64,000 nucleotides of DNA from Microbacterium sp. LWO14-1.2 (GCF_038397715.1 NZ_CP151633.1:3472001-3536000), one strand, 5' to 3'; counted from the stretch's first letter, positions 1 through 10,883 are shown. Notes: generated from the letters alone by a model not told the origin. Program-made: numbers and translations.

Positions 1-1
1 G

Positions 2-1330
<1,329 letters not shown>

Positions 1331-1831
1331 GTGGCGCTGCCGCGGTACGAGCGCGGTCTCACCCGGCATCCGCTCGGCGAGGTTCCTCGCGGACTCCGCG
1401 GTGCTGAGCGGTCGGTCCCCGTTCCCGAGTACGCGAGGGATGCCGTCGCCGCACTGATCACGTCCTGGGAGTTCAAGCGGCGAGCGGGGTTCGACACGCC
1501 CGTCGAGGAGCCGCGGGCCGGGAGTGAGGGAACCCTCGCGAAGCGCGTGTTCGGGGTCCGCTTCGCCGAGCCGATCCGGGTCGTCTGGGCCGACGCGCAC
1601 GGGTTCGGGTACGAGACGAGGCCCGGCCACCCGATCTACGGCGAGGAGTCCTTCGTCCTCGACGGCGGGGTCTTCACCGCCCGGTCGGTCTCGCGTCCGT
1701 CCACCCCGTTGTGGTGGATGCTGACGCCGGCGCTGCGAGTCATGCAGCGCTCCGTGTTCGACCGCTACATCCGCACCGTCGAGACCGCGATCCACGAAGC
1801 CCGGAGGCACCGTCCAGGCGACCCCGGGTAG
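1331..1831 (+). CDS. DUF1990 family protein (first copy)
   Basis: Predicted 166-residue cytosolic protein of the DUF1990 family, whose function is unknown. The family's usual pattern is visible: an N-terminal aromatic/arginine segment, a central stretch with G-Y-E-T-R-P-G-H-P and G-E-E-S-F motifs, and an Arg-rich C-terminus (DRYIRTVE). The GTG start follows the lepA stop with no gap, so it is probably co-transcribed or translationally coupled with lepA. The next gene is a second, longer member of the same family sharing the G-E-E-S-F block and the C-terminal arginine pattern, so the two look like a tandem family pair. The family assignment is good; any role is unknown. Confidence 0.8.
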   Translation: MALPRYERGLTRHPLGEVPRGLRGAERSVPVPEYARDAVAALITSWEFKRRAGFDTPVEEPRAGSEGTLAKRVFGVRFAEPIRVVWADAHGFGYETRPGHPIYGEESFVLDGGVFTARSVSRPSTPLWWMLTPALRVMQRSVFDRYIRTVETAIHEARRHRPGDPG

Positions 1832-1834
1832 GCT
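1829..1834 (+). promoter_or_regulatory. Candidate -10 hexamer (TAGGCT), near-leaderless promoter
   Basis: TAGGCT ends 7 bases before the ATG at 1842, so transcription would start at or one base before the start codon. This fits the leaderless pattern repeated elsewhere in the window. It lies inside the end of the upstream gene. No clear -35 is seen. Confidence 0.5.
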
Positions 1835-1841
1835 GGTCGGC

Positions 1842-2492
1842 ATGCGGCGCGGGACTTTCCGAGACGACACGGTTGACTATGCGGCTGTGGGTGCGACCCA
1901 TGCGCCCGATCTGATGCAGTATCCGCCGGAGCGCAGCATCCCCGCCGAGAACTCCTGGCGCATCGGCAGCGGAGAGGAACGGTTCCAGACAGCCGGCGAA
2001 GCGCTCCTGTCGTGGACGGCGCAGCGCGCATCCGGACTCAGCATCGAAGACGTGCGACCTGCCCCGGGGCCGGCATACGCGGGTGTCAGCTTCGACGCCG
2101 AGGGCACTCCGATCGCTCCGAGCAAGAACGAGGTCGAGCAGCGGTTCGACGCGGAGGGCATGCCCTTCGTCGGTCCTGGCATGACCCTGCGCCTGCGCGG
2201 ACGCGTGGCGAACATGCACGCCGACGCCGAACTGCGCGTCATCTCGGTCACCGAGGAGAAGCGCCGTATCGGCTTCGTGCTCGGCACGGTCGGCGGCTCG
2301 GTCGTGCGCGGCGAGGAGTCGTTCGACATCGAATGGCGTGACGACGACGAGGTGTGGTTCACCGTCCGCGCGTTCGATGCGCCGAATTCGCTGCTCTACC
2401 GCCTGGTCCCGGCGCTCGTGAAGCGGCGCCGTCGCGAGCTGTTCGCCCGCTACCTGCGGGCCATCTCGCCGCTGTACGCGACCCCCGTCTGA
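1842..2492 (+). CDS. DUF1990 family protein (second copy)
   Basis: Predicted 216-residue soluble protein, also DUF1990-like, with no known biochemical role. It resembles the preceding gene in the R-G-E-E-S-F segment (about residues 150–155) and in the basic C-terminal helix that precedes the end. It carries an extra ~60-residue N-terminal part. The ATG start is 10 bases after the upstream stop and has a -10-like hexamer at leaderless distance. Its stop shares one base with the hemW ATG. The spacing suggests it can be made from the lepA transcript and from its own promoter. Confidence 0.75.
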   Translation: MRRGTFRDDTVDYAAVGATHAPDLMQYPPERSIPAENSWRIGSGEERFQTAGEALLSWTAQRASGLSIEDVRPAPGPAYAGVSFDAEGTPIAPSKNEVEQRFDAEGMPFVGPGMTLRLRGRVANMHADAELRVISVTEEKRRIGFVLGTVGGSVVRGEESFDIEWRDDDEVWFTVRAFDAPNSLLYRLVPALVKRRRRELFARYLRAISPLYATPV

Positions 2493-3709
2493 TGGCCGGC
2501 CCCCTTCCCCTCGGAGATCCCGCCCCCGCTGACGGACGCCTTCCGGCCGACCTGCCTGTCGACACGGCCGTGCCCTTCTCGGCGTACCTCCACATCCCGT
2601 TCTGCAGTGTGCGTTGCGGCTACTGCGACTTCAACACCTACACCTCGAGCGAGCTGCGCGGTGCCAGGCAGGAGGACTACGCCTCGACGCTGATCGGCGA
2701 GATCGGGCTCGCGCACCGCGTGCTGTCGGACGCCGACGCGCTGCGGCCGATGGACACGGTCTTCTTCGGCGGCGGCACGCCCACCCTGCTCCCCGCCGGA
2801 GACCTGGCGCGGATGCTCGGAGCAGCGACCTCCGCCTTCGGACTCGCCGACGGTGCCGAGGTGACCGTCGAGGCGAATCCCGACACCGTCACCCCCGAGG
2901 TCGCCCGCACGCTCGCGGAGGCCGGGGTGACGAGGCTCTCGGTCGGGATGCAGTCGGCCGTGCCGCACGTGCTCGCCGCTCTCGACCGCACCCACCGACC
3001 CGAGAACGTGCGCACCGCGGTGGCGGCGGCCAAGGACGCCGGGCTCGCTGTGAGCGTCGATCTGATCTACGGCGCCCCGGGGGAGTCGCTCGGCGACTGG
3101 GAGGCCTCTCTCGATGCCGCGCTCGAACTCGAGTCCGACCACATCTCGGCCTACGCACTGATCATCGAGGACGGCACGAAGCTCGCGCGGCAGATCCGTC
3201 GCGGCGAGGTCCCGATGCCCGACGACGACCTGCAGGCCGACATGTACGAGCTCGCCGATCGGCGCCTCGCCGAGGCCGGCTTCGACTGGTACGAGGTGAG
3301 CAACTGGGCGCGGACCCCCGAGCAGCGCTCCCGGCACAACCTCGCCTACTGGCGGGGGAGTGACTGGTGGGGCTTCGGTCCGGGAGCCCACAGCCACGTC
3401 GCCGGCCTTCGGTGGTGGAACGTGAAGCACCCCGCTGCCTACGCACAGCGACTCGCGGCATCCGAGTCCCCCGCGGCGGGGACCGAGCGCCCCGATGAGA
3501 AGTCGCGCATGCTGGAGCGGGTCCTGCTGCTCAGCCGCATCCGCGAGGGCATCGCCGTGGACGAGCTGCATGCCGACAAACGTGCGCGCGTCGCCGGCCT
3601 CATCGCGGACGGACTCGTCGATCCCGTCGCCGCCGTGCGCGGCCGTGTGCAGCTCACGCTCCGAGGACGACTGCTCGCCGACGCCGTCGTGCGTGAGCTC
3701 ACCGACTGA
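2492..3709 (+). CDS. hemW: Radical SAM heme chaperone HemW
   Basis: Radical-SAM protein of the HemW family (formerly annotated as oxygen-independent coproporphyrinogen oxidase), thought to bind and deliver heme. Residues C38, C42 and C45 form the C-x3-C-x2-C cluster motif followed by D-F-N, which is diagnostic of HemW/HemN. The glycine-rich F-F-G-G-G-T-P segment for SAM binding follows. The protein is 405 residues, close to the family norm. The ATG at 2492 overlaps the upstream stop by one base (TGATG) and was chosen over longer frames because the motif lies a typical ~35 residues in. Confidence 0.93.
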   Translation: MAGPLPLGDPAPADGRLPADLPVDTAVPFSAYLHIPFCSVRCGYCDFNTYTSSELRGARQEDYASTLIGEIGLAHRVLSDADALRPMDTVFFGGGTPTLLPAGDLARMLGAATSAFGLADGAEVTVEANPDTVTPEVARTLAEAGVTRLSVGMQSAVPHVLAALDRTHRPENVRTAVAAAKDAGLAVSVDLIYGAPGESLGDWEASLDAALELESDHISAYALIIEDGTKLARQIRRGEVPMPDDDLQADMYELADRRLAEAGFDWYEVSNWARTPEQRSRHNLAYWRGSDWWGFGPGAHSHVAGLRWWNVKHPAAYAQRLAASESPAAGTERPDEKSRMLERVLLLSRIREGIAVDELHADKRARVAGLIADGLVDPVAAVRGRVQLTLRGRLLADAVVRELTD

Positions 3710-3779
3710 TCCGGGTCGTCGACGACCACCGCGATCCGTTCATCGCGGCTCGGTTCAGCGCGCAGAGGCGCGCGGCGAG

Positions 3780-3785
3780 TAGAAT
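3780..3785 (+). promoter_or_regulatory. Candidate -10 element (TAGAAT) of hrcA
   Basis: TAGAAT lies immediately before and overlaps the first base of the CIRCE element, which would put the transcription start inside the operator. No convincing -35 hexamer is visible at 16–18 bases upstream. Confidence 0.5.
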
Positions 3786-3811
3786 TGGCACTCGTAACCG
3801 GTGAGTGCCAG
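3785..3811 (+). promoter_or_regulatory. CIRCE operator for HrcA
   Basis: TTGGCACTC, a 9-base spacer, then GAGTGCCAG: an inverted repeat matching 8 of 9 positions and close to the classical CIRCE consensus (TTAGCACTC-N9-GAGTGCTAA). It sits 15 bases before the hrcA ATG and overlaps the presumed transcription start. This is the arrangement expected for autorepression of hrcA and heat-shock control of hrcA–dnaJ. Confidence 0.92.
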
Positions 3812-3826
3812 ACGAGGGGAGTCGCG

Positions 3827-4858
3827 ATGGTCAGTGAAAGAGGCCTCCAGGTGCTCCGTGCGATCGTGCAGGACTACGTCGAGACGCATGAGCCGGTCGG
3901 CAGCCGATCCATCGTCGACCGCTACTCGTTCGGCGTCTCGGCCGCCACGATCCGCAACGACATGGCTCTGCTCGAAGACGAGGAGCTCATCGCAGCGCCG
4001 CACACCTCCTCCGGTCGCGTCCCGACCGATAAGGGCTACCGCGTCTTCGTCGACCACCTCGCGCAGCTGCGTCCTCTCTCGGGTGCGCAGCGCACCGCGA
4101 TCGAGTCCTTCCTGACCGACCCCGCCGACCTCGACGACCTGATGGCCCGCACCGTGCGGGTGCTCACGCAGCTCACGGGTCAGGTCGCCCTGGCGCAGTA
4201 CCCCTCGTTCGCGCGGGCCCAGCTCACGCACATCGAGCTCGTCGGCCTGGCGCCGAACCGACTCCTCGTGGTGCTCGTCACGGATGCGGGCGGCGTCTCG
4301 CAGCGCATCGCCCTGCTGCCGGCCGACGTCGACGAATCCGACATGGCCCTTCTGCGGGCGCGGCTGTCGGCGCTCCTGACGGGGCGCGCGGTCAGCGATG
4401 CCGCAGAGCGACTGCAAGGGCTGCTCGCCGGTGAGGAGCACGCAAAGGATGCCGTGCTCCGCGCCCTCGCGACGGTGATCGTCGAGGAGCTGGGCACGTT
4501 CCGGCAGGAGCGGCTCGTGATGGCCGGCGCCGCGACGCTCGCGAGGCGGGAGCAGGACTTCCGCGGCAGCATCCATCCTCTCCTGGAGGCGATCGAGGAG
4601 CAGGTGACGCTCATCCGTCTGATGAGCGAGATGGAAGCGGATGCGCAGGGACTCTCCGCGAGCATCGGCACCGAGAACGCGTCGTTCGGCCTCGACGAGG
4701 CCTCGATCGTCGCGAGCAACTACGCGGCGCGCAGCGGCACCGCGCGCGTCGGCGTGATGGGGCCGACCCGCATGGACTATCCGAGCAATCTCGCGGCAGC
4801 GCGGGCGGTCGCCCGCTACCTGTCGCGACTGCTCGACGAAGACGAGGCCGCCCGCTGA
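3827..4858 (+). CDS. hrcA: Heat-inducible transcription repressor HrcA
   Basis: Repressor of class I heat-shock genes, acting as a dimer on CIRCE and tuned by GroEL. The 343-residue product begins with an N-terminal winged-helix domain (about residues 1–75, including V-S-A-A-T-I-R-N-D and the [14 protein letters not shown] signature). A GAF-like core and the dimerisation insert follow. The ATG at 3827 is chosen because it sits just after CIRCE and starts the conserved helix; in-frame codons upstream fall inside the operator. dnaJ follows after 35 bases, the usual actinobacterial order. Confidence 0.95.
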   Translation: MVSERGLQVLRAIVQDYVETHEPVGSRSIVDRYSFGVSAATIRNDMALLEDEELIAAPHTSSGRVPTDKGYRVFVDHLAQLRPLSGAQRTAIESFLTDPADLDDLMARTVRVLTQLTGQVALAQYPSFARAQLTHIELVGLAPNRLLVVLVTDAGGVSQRIALLPADVDESDMALLRARLSALLTGRAVSDAAERLQGLLAGEEHAKDAVLRALATVIVEELGTFRQERLVMAGAATLARREQDFRGSIHPLLEAIEEQVTLIRLMSEMEADAQGLSASIGTENASFGLDEASIVASNYAARSGTARVGVMGPTRMDYPSNLAAARAVARYLSRLLDEDEAAR

Positions 4859-4893
4859 CGCGGACGACCAGGACAACACGCAGAAGGGCCATT

Positions 4894-6009
4894 GTGGCGG
4901 ACCACTACGAGGTACTCGGCGTCTCGCGCGACGCATCGACCGACGAGATCAAGAAGGCGTACCGGCGCCTCGCGCGCCAGCTGCACCCGGACGTGAACCC
5001 GGGTGAGGAGGCAGCGGAGAAGTTCAAGCTCGTCACGCACGCCTACGACGTGCTCAGCGATGACGAGTCACGTCGTCGGTACGACATGGGCGGAGGCGAC
5101 GGCGCCGCGGGCAACTTCGGGGGCTTCGGCGGTTTCGGCGACATCTTCGAGACGTTCTTCGGCGCAGCGCAGGGCGGTGGACGAGGCGCTCGCCCTCGCT
5201 CCCGTCGCGAACGGGGCCAGGACGCGCTCGTGCGGGTCACACTCGATCTCGGCGACGTCGTGTTCGGCGCCCACCGCGACATCGAGGTCGACACGGCCGT
5301 GCTCTGCGAGACCTGCAAGGGATCGTGCTGCCAGGAAGGCACCTCGCCCGTCACGTGCGACATCTGCGGCGGCACCGGCCACGTGCAGCGCCAGGTGCGA
5401 AGCCTGCTCGGCAACGTCGTCACCTCGCAGCCGTGCGGAACCTGCGAGGGATACGGCACGACCATCCCGTACCCGTGCGGCACCTGCGGCGGCCAGGGAC
5501 GCGTGCGCTCCCGCCGCACCGTGTCTCTCGACATCCCGGCGGGTGTCGAGACGGGTCTGCGCCTGCAGCTCCCCGGTTCGGGCGAGGTCGGCAAGGCCGG
5601 CGGCCCGCACGGCGATCTGTACGTCGAGGTGACGGTGAACCCGCACCCGGCCTTCAGCCGCGACGGCGACGACCTGCTCGCCACGCTCGAGGTGGCGATG
5701 ACCGACGCCATCCTCGGTGCCGAGACGACGATCCAGGGTCTGGACGGCGAGGTCGACCTCGAGATCCGTCCCGGCGTGCAGTCGGGCGATGTCCTGACGA
5801 TCAAGGGGCGGGGCATCACGCCGCTGCGCGGCAGCCAGCGCGGAGACCTCCGCGTCGGCGTGCAGGTGCTGACTCCGACGAAGATCGACTCGGCGCAGCG
5901 CGCGCTCATCGAGGACTTCGCCAAGAAGACCAAGGCGCCGGCTCCGCAGCTCGCCCAGTTCCAGCAGGGACTCTTCTCGAAGCTGCGCGACCGCTTCCGC
6001 TCGCACTGA
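4894..6009 (+). CDS. dnaJ: Molecular chaperone DnaJ (type I, DnaJ2-like)
   Basis: Hsp40 co-chaperone that stimulates DnaK ATPase and delivers unfolded clients. It has an N-terminal J domain with the H-P-D motif (about residues 31–33), a short G/F linker, a zinc-binding cysteine-rich region (about residues 135–205) and a C-terminal substrate-binding beta domain. The four zinc motifs read [24 protein letters not shown] and CGTCGGQG, so the first ends in Cys rather than the canonical Gly. The 371-residue length is normal. It starts with GTG and lies downstream of hrcA under the same CIRCE-controlled promoter, which fits the DnaJ2 paralogue of actinobacteria. Confidence 0.94.
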   Translation: MADHYEVLGVSRDASTDEIKKAYRRLARQLHPDVNPGEEAAEKFKLVTHAYDVLSDDESRRRYDMGGGDGAAGNFGGFGGFGDIFETFFGAAQGGGRGARPRSRRERGQDALVRVTLDLGDVVFGAHRDIEVDTAVLCETCKGSCCQEGTSPVTCDICGGTGHVQRQVRSLLGNVVTSQPCGTCEGYGTTIPYPCGTCGGQGRVRSRRTVSLDIPAGVETGLRLQLPGSGEVGKAGGPHGDLYVEVTVNPHPAFSRDGDDLLATLEVAMTDAILGAETTIQGLDGEVDLEIRPGVQSGDVLTIKGRGITPLRGSQRGDLRVGVQVLTPTKIDSAQRALIEDFAKKTKAPAPQLAQFQQGLFSKLRDRFRSH

Positions 6010-6022
6010 CCGGGAGAACGCG

Positions 6023-6751
6023 ATGGCACTGCACTTCCTCGTCGAATCCTCGTCGGATGCCACGGTCGGCGACCTCGTGGCGCTCACCGGCGCGGAGGCC
6101 AAGCACGCGGCCGTGGTCCGGAGACTGCGGGTCGGCGAGCAGGTGACGGTCGGCGACGGTCGCGGGGTGTGGCTCACCGGGGAGGCCGAGCAGGTGTCGC
6201 CGTCCCTGGTCGAGGTGCGCGTGAGCGCGCGTCGGGTGAGCGAAGCCCCGAGCCCGAAGCTCGTGCTCGTGCAGGCCCTCGCGAAGGGCGACCGCGACGA
6301 GCTCGCCGTGCAGGCGGCGTGCGAGCTGGGGGTCGACGAGATCGTGCCGTGGCAGGCCGGGCGCAGCGTGTCGCGCTGGGAAGGACCGAAGGCGGTGAAG
6401 GGTCGGGAGCGCTGGGCGACGATCGTGCGCGAGGCCGCGAAGCAGGCGCATCGTGCGTGGGTGCCCGAGGTCGTGCCGCCCGAGACCACCAGGGACCTCG
6501 CCCGCCGCGCGGCGACCCAGCGGGTGGTGCTGCTCGACCCGACCGCCCCGACGCCTCTGTCGGCGCTGGAGCCGGACGGCCGCGACCTCGTGCTCGTCGT
6601 GGGACCGGAGGGCGGCATCTCCGGTGACGAGATCGCCACGCTCGAGGCGGCCGGCGCGGAGCGCGCGCTGCTCGGCGACACGGTGCTGCGCACGTCGACC
6701 GCGGGCCCCGCGGCGATCGCCGTGCTGTCGGTTGCCCTCGGTCGGTGGTGA
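6023..6751 (+). CDS. rsmE: 16S rRNA (uracil1498-N3)-methyltransferase
   Basis: SAM-dependent SPOUT methyltransferase that modifies U1498 of 16S rRNA. The 242 residues show an N-terminal PUA-like RNA-binding part and a C-terminal trefoil-knot part. The knot signatures G-P-E-G-G (about residue 195) and L-R-T-S-T-A-G-P-A (about residue 225) form the SAM site. The ATG start is preceded by a GGGAGA ribosome site. It lies 13 bases after dnaJ, as in many Gram-positive heat-shock clusters, so it is probably co-transcribed. Confidence 0.93.
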   Translation: MALHFLVESSSDATVGDLVALTGAEAKHAAVVRRLRVGEQVTVGDGRGVWLTGEAEQVSPSLVEVRVSARRVSEAPSPKLVLVQALAKGDRDELAVQAACELGVDEIVPWQAGRSVSRWEGPKAVKGRERWATIVREAAKQAHRAWVPEVVPPETTRDLARRAATQRVVLLDPTAPTPLSALEPDGRDLVLVVGPEGGISGDEIATLEAAGAERALLGDTVLRTSTAGPAAIAVLSVALGRW

Positions 6752-6783
6752 TCGTCCTCCGGCCGCACGTCGGCCCCGGTCAG

Positions 6784-6789
6784 TAGACT
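6784..6789 (+). promoter_or_regulatory. -10 hexamer (TAGACT) of a leaderless promoter
   Basis: TAGACT is followed by exactly 6 bases and then the ATG of the HIT gene at 6796. The transcription start would therefore coincide with the start codon. No ribosome-binding site lies before this ATG. Confidence 0.65.
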
Positions 6790-6795
6790 GGCAGT

Positions 6796-7143
6796 ATGTC
6801 CGAGCCCTCGATCTTCACGCGTATCCTCAACGGCGACATCCCGGGTGAGATCCTGCTCGACACCGGGCGGGTCTTCGCGATCCGCGACATCGACCCGCAG
6901 GCGCCGCTGCACGTCCTCGTCATCCCCAAGACCGAGGAGTATCGCGACGTCACCGAACTGGCCGCCGGCGACCCAGCGCTCCTCGCCGAGATGGTCGCCG
7001 CTGCGAAGCAGCTCGCCGACGAGCACGCGAACGGCGAGTACCGCCTGATCTTCAACAACGGCGCGAGCGCCGCCCAATCCGTCTTCCACGTGCACGCCCA
7101 TGTGCTCGGCAACATCGAGGAGAACAAGCTCGTTGGCTTCTGA
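6796..7143 (+). CDS. HIT family nucleotide-binding protein (HinT-like)
   Basis: Histidine-triad nucleotide hydrolase or transferase of the HinT type, acting on purine nucleoside phosphoramidates or AMP conjugates. The 115-residue length matches the family, and the H-V-H-A-H-V triad is at about residues 98–103 near the C-terminus. It also has the usual N-terminal F-x-x-I-x-x-G-x-I-P block. The start has a leaderless promoter signature, so it opens a new transcription unit. phoH, ybeY, the CBS protein and era follow with overlaps or short gaps, a widely conserved gene string. Confidence 0.92.
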   Translation: MSEPSIFTRILNGDIPGEILLDTGRVFAIRDIDPQAPLHVLVIPKTEEYRDVTELAAGDPALLAEMVAAAKQLADEHANGEYRLIFNNGASAAQSVFHVHAHVLGNIEENKLVGF

Positions 7144-8227
7144 CGACGACAACACCACCGACCGCACCGTCACCGAGCGGATCTACGCCGACGGCGTCGC
7201 TATGGTGCAGCTGCTCGGTCCGCAGGACCGTCTGCTCCGCATGCTCGAGAAGGAGCACCGCGACGTGCAGGTCCTCGTGCGCGGCAACGAGATCACCCTG
7301 ACCGGTGCTCCGGATGCCGTGGCCGGCGCGAAGAACCTCGTCGAGGAGTTGATGACCATGACCAAGGCGGGGCACGATCTCGCTCCCGGCGACGTGGCGA
7401 GCTCCGCGCGCATGCTGCGGGTCGACGGGGGCCCGCGACCGAGCGAGGTCCTCGGCGAGGCGATCCTGTCGACGCGCGGCAAGGTCATCCGCCCCAAGAC
7501 GCTCGGCCAGAAGGAGTACGTCGACGCGATCGACGAGAACACCATCGTGTTCGGCATCGGCCCGGCCGGAACAGGAAAGACCTACCTCGCGATGGCGAAG
7601 GCCGTGCAGGCGCTGCAGCGCAAAGAGGTCACGCGCATCATCCTGACGCGTCCCGCCGTCGAGGCGGGGGAGCGGCTCGGGTTCCTCCCCGGCACGCTGA
7701 CCGACAAGATCGACCCGTACCTGCGTCCGCTGTACGACGCGCTCAACGAGATGATGGATCCCGAGATCGTCCCTCGTCTCATGGCGACGGGCACGATCGA
7801 GGTCGCGCCGCTCGCCTACATGCGCGGACGCACCCTCAACGATTCGTTCGTGGTGCTCGACGAGGCCCAGAACACGACGCCGGAGCAGATGAAGATGTTC
7901 CTCACCCGGCTCGGCTTCGGCACGCGCATGGTCGTGACGGGCGACATCACCCAGGTCGACCTGCCCCAAGGGGCTTCGGGTCTCCGGCTGGTCACGCGTG
8001 TTCTCGACGGCATCGACGACATCCACTTCGCGCGGCTCACGAGCGACGACGTCGTGCGCCACTCGCTCGTCGGCCGCATCGTCGACGCATACAGCGAGTA
8101 CGACGAGCGCCGCACGGCGCAGCGGCACGAGCGCGAGCAGGCGGCGGAGTTCGCCAACCGCGCGGAGCGCCGCGGGGCCCAGCGCCCCGGACCCCGTGAT
8201 CGGATGCCGAAACGAGGCCTCTCCTGA
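7133..8227 (+). CDS. PhoH family ATPase
   Basis: Cytosolic P-loop ATPase/putative RNA helicase-like protein of the PhoH family, almost always next to ybeY and linked to rRNA processing. Walker A is G-P-A-G-T-G-K-T (about residues 143–150) and Walker B is V-V-L-D-E-A-Q (about residues 240–246). I place the start at TTG 7133. It overlaps the HIT gene by 11 bases, has a GAGGAG site 10 bases upstream, and preserves a conserved N-terminus. ATG 7202 is a possible later start and would remove 23 residues. The product is about 364 residues, a normal size. Confidence 0.88.
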   Translation: MASDDDNTTDRTVTERIYADGVAMVQLLGPQDRLLRMLEKEHRDVQVLVRGNEITLTGAPDAVAGAKNLVEELMTMTKAGHDLAPGDVASSARMLRVDGGPRPSEVLGEAILSTRGKVIRPKTLGQKEYVDAIDENTIVFGIGPAGTGKTYLAMAKAVQALQRKEVTRIILTRPAVEAGERLGFLPGTLTDKIDPYLRPLYDALNEMMDPEIVPRLMATGTIEVAPLAYMRGRTLNDSFVVLDEAQNTTPEQMKMFLTRLGFGTRMVVTGDITQVDLPQGASGLRLVTRVLDGIDDIHFARLTSDDVVRHSLVGRIVDAYSEYDERRTAQRHEREQAAEFANRAERRGAQRPGPRDRMPKRGLS

Positions 8228-8243
8228 TGAAACGAGCACAGGC

Positions 8244-8702
8244 ATGATCGAGATCAACAACGAGTCGGCGATCGACGTCGACGAGACGGTGCTGCAGCGC
8301 CTCACCGACCACAACCTCGCGCAGCTGCACGTCAGCCCGGACGCGGAGGTCGCGATCGTCCTCGTCGACGAGGGCGCCATGGAGGCGCTGCACGTGCAGT
8401 GGATGGACGAGCCCGGTCCGACCGATGTGCTCAGCTTCCCGATGGACGAGCTGCGACCCGGCACCGAGGATCGACCGACGGCCCCCGGTCTGCTCGGCGA
8501 CATCGTGCTGTGCCCTCAGGTCGCCGAGACCCAGGCGCAGGCCGCCGGTCACTCACTGATGGACGAGCTCATCCTGCTCACCACGCACGGCCTGCTGCAC
8601 CTGCTCGGCTTCGATCACGCCGAGCCCGACGAGGAGCGTGAGATGTTCGGCCTGCAGAAGGAGCTCATCCAGAGCTTCGCCGCCGCCGAACGCCGACGAT
8701 GA
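8244..8702 (+). CDS. ybeY: rRNA maturation endoribonuclease YbeY
   Basis: Zinc-dependent endonuclease involved in 16S rRNA 3'-end maturation and ribosome quality control. The 152-residue product carries the family's zinc motif H-x3-H-x5-H at H115, H119 and H125 ([11 protein letters not shown]), preceded by the T-D-V-L-S-F-P block. The ATG lies 16 bases after phoH. Its stop overlaps the next start in ATGA, so the two are likely translationally coupled. Its partners around it (phoH upstream, era downstream) are the usual ones. Confidence 0.95.
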   Translation: MIEINNESAIDVDETVLQRLTDHNLAQLHVSPDAEVAIVLVDEGAMEALHVQWMDEPGPTDVLSFPMDELRPGTEDRPTAPGLLGDIVLCPQVAETQAQAAGHSLMDELILLTTHGLLHLLGFDHAEPDEEREMFGLQKELIQSFAAAERRR

Positions 8703-9994
8703 CCGCAGCTCTCCTGCTCGCCGGCGCGGTCCTGCTCGTCGCCTTCGGCGGTCTGATGGCCGCGATCGACGCCGCCTTCGGCGTCACGTCGCGCACAGAT
8801 CTCGAGGAGATGGCCGCCGAGGGGCGCAACACGAAGCAGCTCGCGCGCATCGCCGCCGACCCCGACGCGCACGTCAACTCCGTCGCGTTCATCCGTGTGC
8901 TCGCCGAGGTGACGGCCGCGGTGCTCGTCACCGTCGCGTTCACGATCCTCATCGAGAACAACTGGCTCGCGATGCTCGCGGCCGCCGTGCTGATGACCGG
9001 GATCACGTTCGTGCTCGTCGGCGCCAGCCCCCGCTCGTTCGGGCGCCAGCACGCGGAGGGCATGCTGCGCGCCAACGCCCCGGTCGTGCGCGGTCTGCGC
9101 ATCATCCTCGGACCGCTCGCGCACGGACTCGTGGTTCTCGGCAACCGCGTCACACCGGGCCGTGGGCGGAGCTCGTTCACCTCGGAGGAGCAGCTGCTCA
9201 GCATGGTCGACGAGGCCGCCTCGAACGACCTCATCGAGGCGGACGATCGCGACCTCATCCACTCGGTCTTCGACTTCACCGACCAGTTCGTGCGCGCCGT
9301 CATGGTCCCGCGCACCGAGATGGTCACTGTCGACGCCACGGCCACCACCGACGAGGCGATGACGCTCTTCCTGCAGCGCGGGGTATCGCGGATGCCGGTG
9401 GTCGACGATGAGGCCGACGACGTCGTCGGAGTGCTGTACCTCAAGGACCTCGTCCAGTTCGCCTATCGCGACGAGAACGCCTGGCGCGCGGCATCCATCC
9501 GTCCGATCTCGCGCCCGGCGACCTTCGTCCCCGAGTCGATGCGCGCCGAGACCCTGCTGCAGCAGATGAAACGGGATGCCGTGCACGTCTGCCTGGTGAT
9601 CGACGAGCACGGCGGGATCTCGGGGCTCATCACCCTCGAGGACCTGATCGAGGAACTCGTCGGTGAGATCTCCGACGAGTACGATCAGGTGTCGGCGGAG
9701 GTCGTCGAACTCGGCGAAGGCCGGTACCGTGTGAGCTCCCGGCTCTCACTGGAGGACGTGGGCGATCTGTTCGGCCTCGAGCTCGAGGACGAGGACGTGG
9801 ATTCCATCGGCGGTCTGCTCGGCAAGACGCTCGGGCAGGTTCCGCAGCCCGGCGCGACCGCCACGGTCGACGGACTCGTGCTGACGGGAGGCGCCTCGCG
9901 AGGACGCGGGCGGGGCATCGCGACGGTCTTCGTCGAGAGGGCCGCGCCGACCGCGGAGACATCAGATCCTGAGGGGGAGCGAATCGATGAGTGA
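8699..9994 (+). CDS. CNNM/CBS-domain membrane protein (CorC/HlyC-type)
   Basis: 431-residue integral membrane protein of the CNNM–CBS family, members of which are implicated in divalent-cation (Mg/Co) export. The N-terminal ~140 residues hold several hydrophobic segments (CNNM domain). Two CBS domains follow (about residues 200–325), including the V-M-V-P-R-T-E-M entry motif, and a CorC_HlyC transporter-associated domain ends the protein. The start overlaps ybeY in ATGA and the 3' end overlaps era by 8 bases. The old name hemolysin is not supported as a function here. Confidence 0.9.
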   Translation: MTAALLLAGAVLLVAFGGLMAAIDAAFGVTSRTDLEEMAAEGRNTKQLARIAADPDAHVNSVAFIRVLAEVTAAVLVTVAFTILIENNWLAMLAAAVLMTGITFVLVGASPRSFGRQHAEGMLRANAPVVRGLRIILGPLAHGLVVLGNRVTPGRGRSSFTSEEQLLSMVDEAASNDLIEADDRDLIHSVFDFTDQFVRAVMVPRTEMVTVDATATTDEAMTLFLQRGVSRMPVVDDEADDVVGVLYLKDLVQFAYRDENAWRAASIRPISRPATFVPESMRAETLLQQMKRDAVHVCLVIDEHGGISGLITLEDLIEELVGEISDEYDQVSAEVVELGEGRYRVSSRLSLEDVGDLFGLELEDEDVDSIGGLLGKTLGQVPQPGATATVDGLVLTGGASRGRGRGIATVFVERAAPTAETSDPEGERIDE

Positions 9995-10883
9995 TGAGAC
10001 GCGGAGCGGGTTCGTCACGTTCGTCGGGCGTCCGAACGTGGGCAAGTCGACGCTCACCAACGCCCTCGTCGGCGAGAAGATCGCCATCACGAGCGAGAAG
10101 CCGCAGACCACGCGGCGGGCGATCCGCGGCATCGTCAACCGGCCGGACGGGCAGCTGGTGATCGTCGACACCCCCGGCATCCACAAGCCGCGCACCCTGC
10201 TGGGCGAGCGGCTCAACGACCTGGTCGAGCAGGTGCTGGGCGACGTCGACGTGATCGGGTTCTGCGTCCCCGCCACCGAGAAGGTCGGCCCCGGCGATCG
10301 CCGCATCGCCGCGTCGCTCGACGGCTATCCGCGGGCGAAGAAGATCGCGATCGTCACGAAGACCGATGCGGCCTCCCGCGACGAGATCACCGAGCGGCTC
10401 ATGGAGGCAGACGCCCTCCGCGAGGACTGGCACGCCGTCATCCCGCTCTCAGCGCTCACGCGCGATCAGCTCGACGTGCTCTCCGACGAGATCCTGTCGC
10501 TCATGCCGAAGGGGCCGGCGCTCTACCCGGACGACATCACGACCGACGAGTCCGACGAGGACCGCATCGCGGAGATCATCCGCGAGGCTGCGCTGGAGGG
10601 CGTGCGAGACGAGCTGCCCCACTCCATCGCGGTCGTGATCGACGACGTGGCGCCCCGCGAGGACAGCGACCTCACCGACGTCCACGCGTCGATCGTGGTC
10701 GAGCGCGACAGTCAGAAGGCCATCATCATCGGTCGTAAGGGGTCGCGTCTGCGCGACGTCGGCGCCCGGGCCCGCGCGGGTATCGAGGAGCTCCTCGGCA
10801 CGCGGGTCTTCCTCGGCCTGCACGTCAAGGTCGCGAAGGAATGGCAGCGGGATCCGAAGCAGCTCGGACGCCTCGGATTCTGA
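9987..10883 (+). CDS. era: GTPase Era
   Basis: Essential GTPase that binds the 3' end of 16S rRNA during small-subunit assembly. The G motifs are clear: G-R-P-N-V-G-K-S-T (G1), T-T-R-R (G2), D-T-P-G (G3) and T-K-T-D (G4). A C-terminal KH domain contains I-I-G-R-K-G-S-R-L-R. At 298 residues the length is normal. The ATG is preceded by a purine-rich GAGGGGGAG site and overlaps the upstream gene by 8 bases. It ends the HIT–era transcription unit. Confidence 0.96.
   Translation: MSDETRSGFVTFVGRPNVGKSTLTNALVGEKIAITSEKPQTTRRAIRGIVNRPDGQLVIVDTPGIHKPRTLLGERLNDLVEQVLGDVDVIGFCVPATEKVGPGDRRIAASLDGYPRAKKIAIVTKTDAASRDEITERLMEADALREDWHAVIPLSALTRDQLDVLSDEILSLMPKGPALYPDDITTDESDEDRIAEIIREAALEGVRDELPHSIAVVIDDVAPREDSDLTDVHASIVVERDSQKAIIIGRKGSRLRDVGARARAGIEELLGTRVFLGLHVKVAKEWQRDPKQLGRLGF

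Noticed and set aside
5068..7173. Very long open frame (about 700 codons) on the minus strand across dnaJ, rsmE and the HIT gene
   Set aside because: Antisense to three well-supported genes; composition is that of GC-rich shadow frames (Arg/Ala/Asp/Val-rich, no domain).
8615..9610. 330-codon open frame on the minus strand beneath the CNNM/CBS gene
   Set aside because: Shadow of a plus-strand gene with clear CBS domains; its translation is low-complexity and has no start signal.
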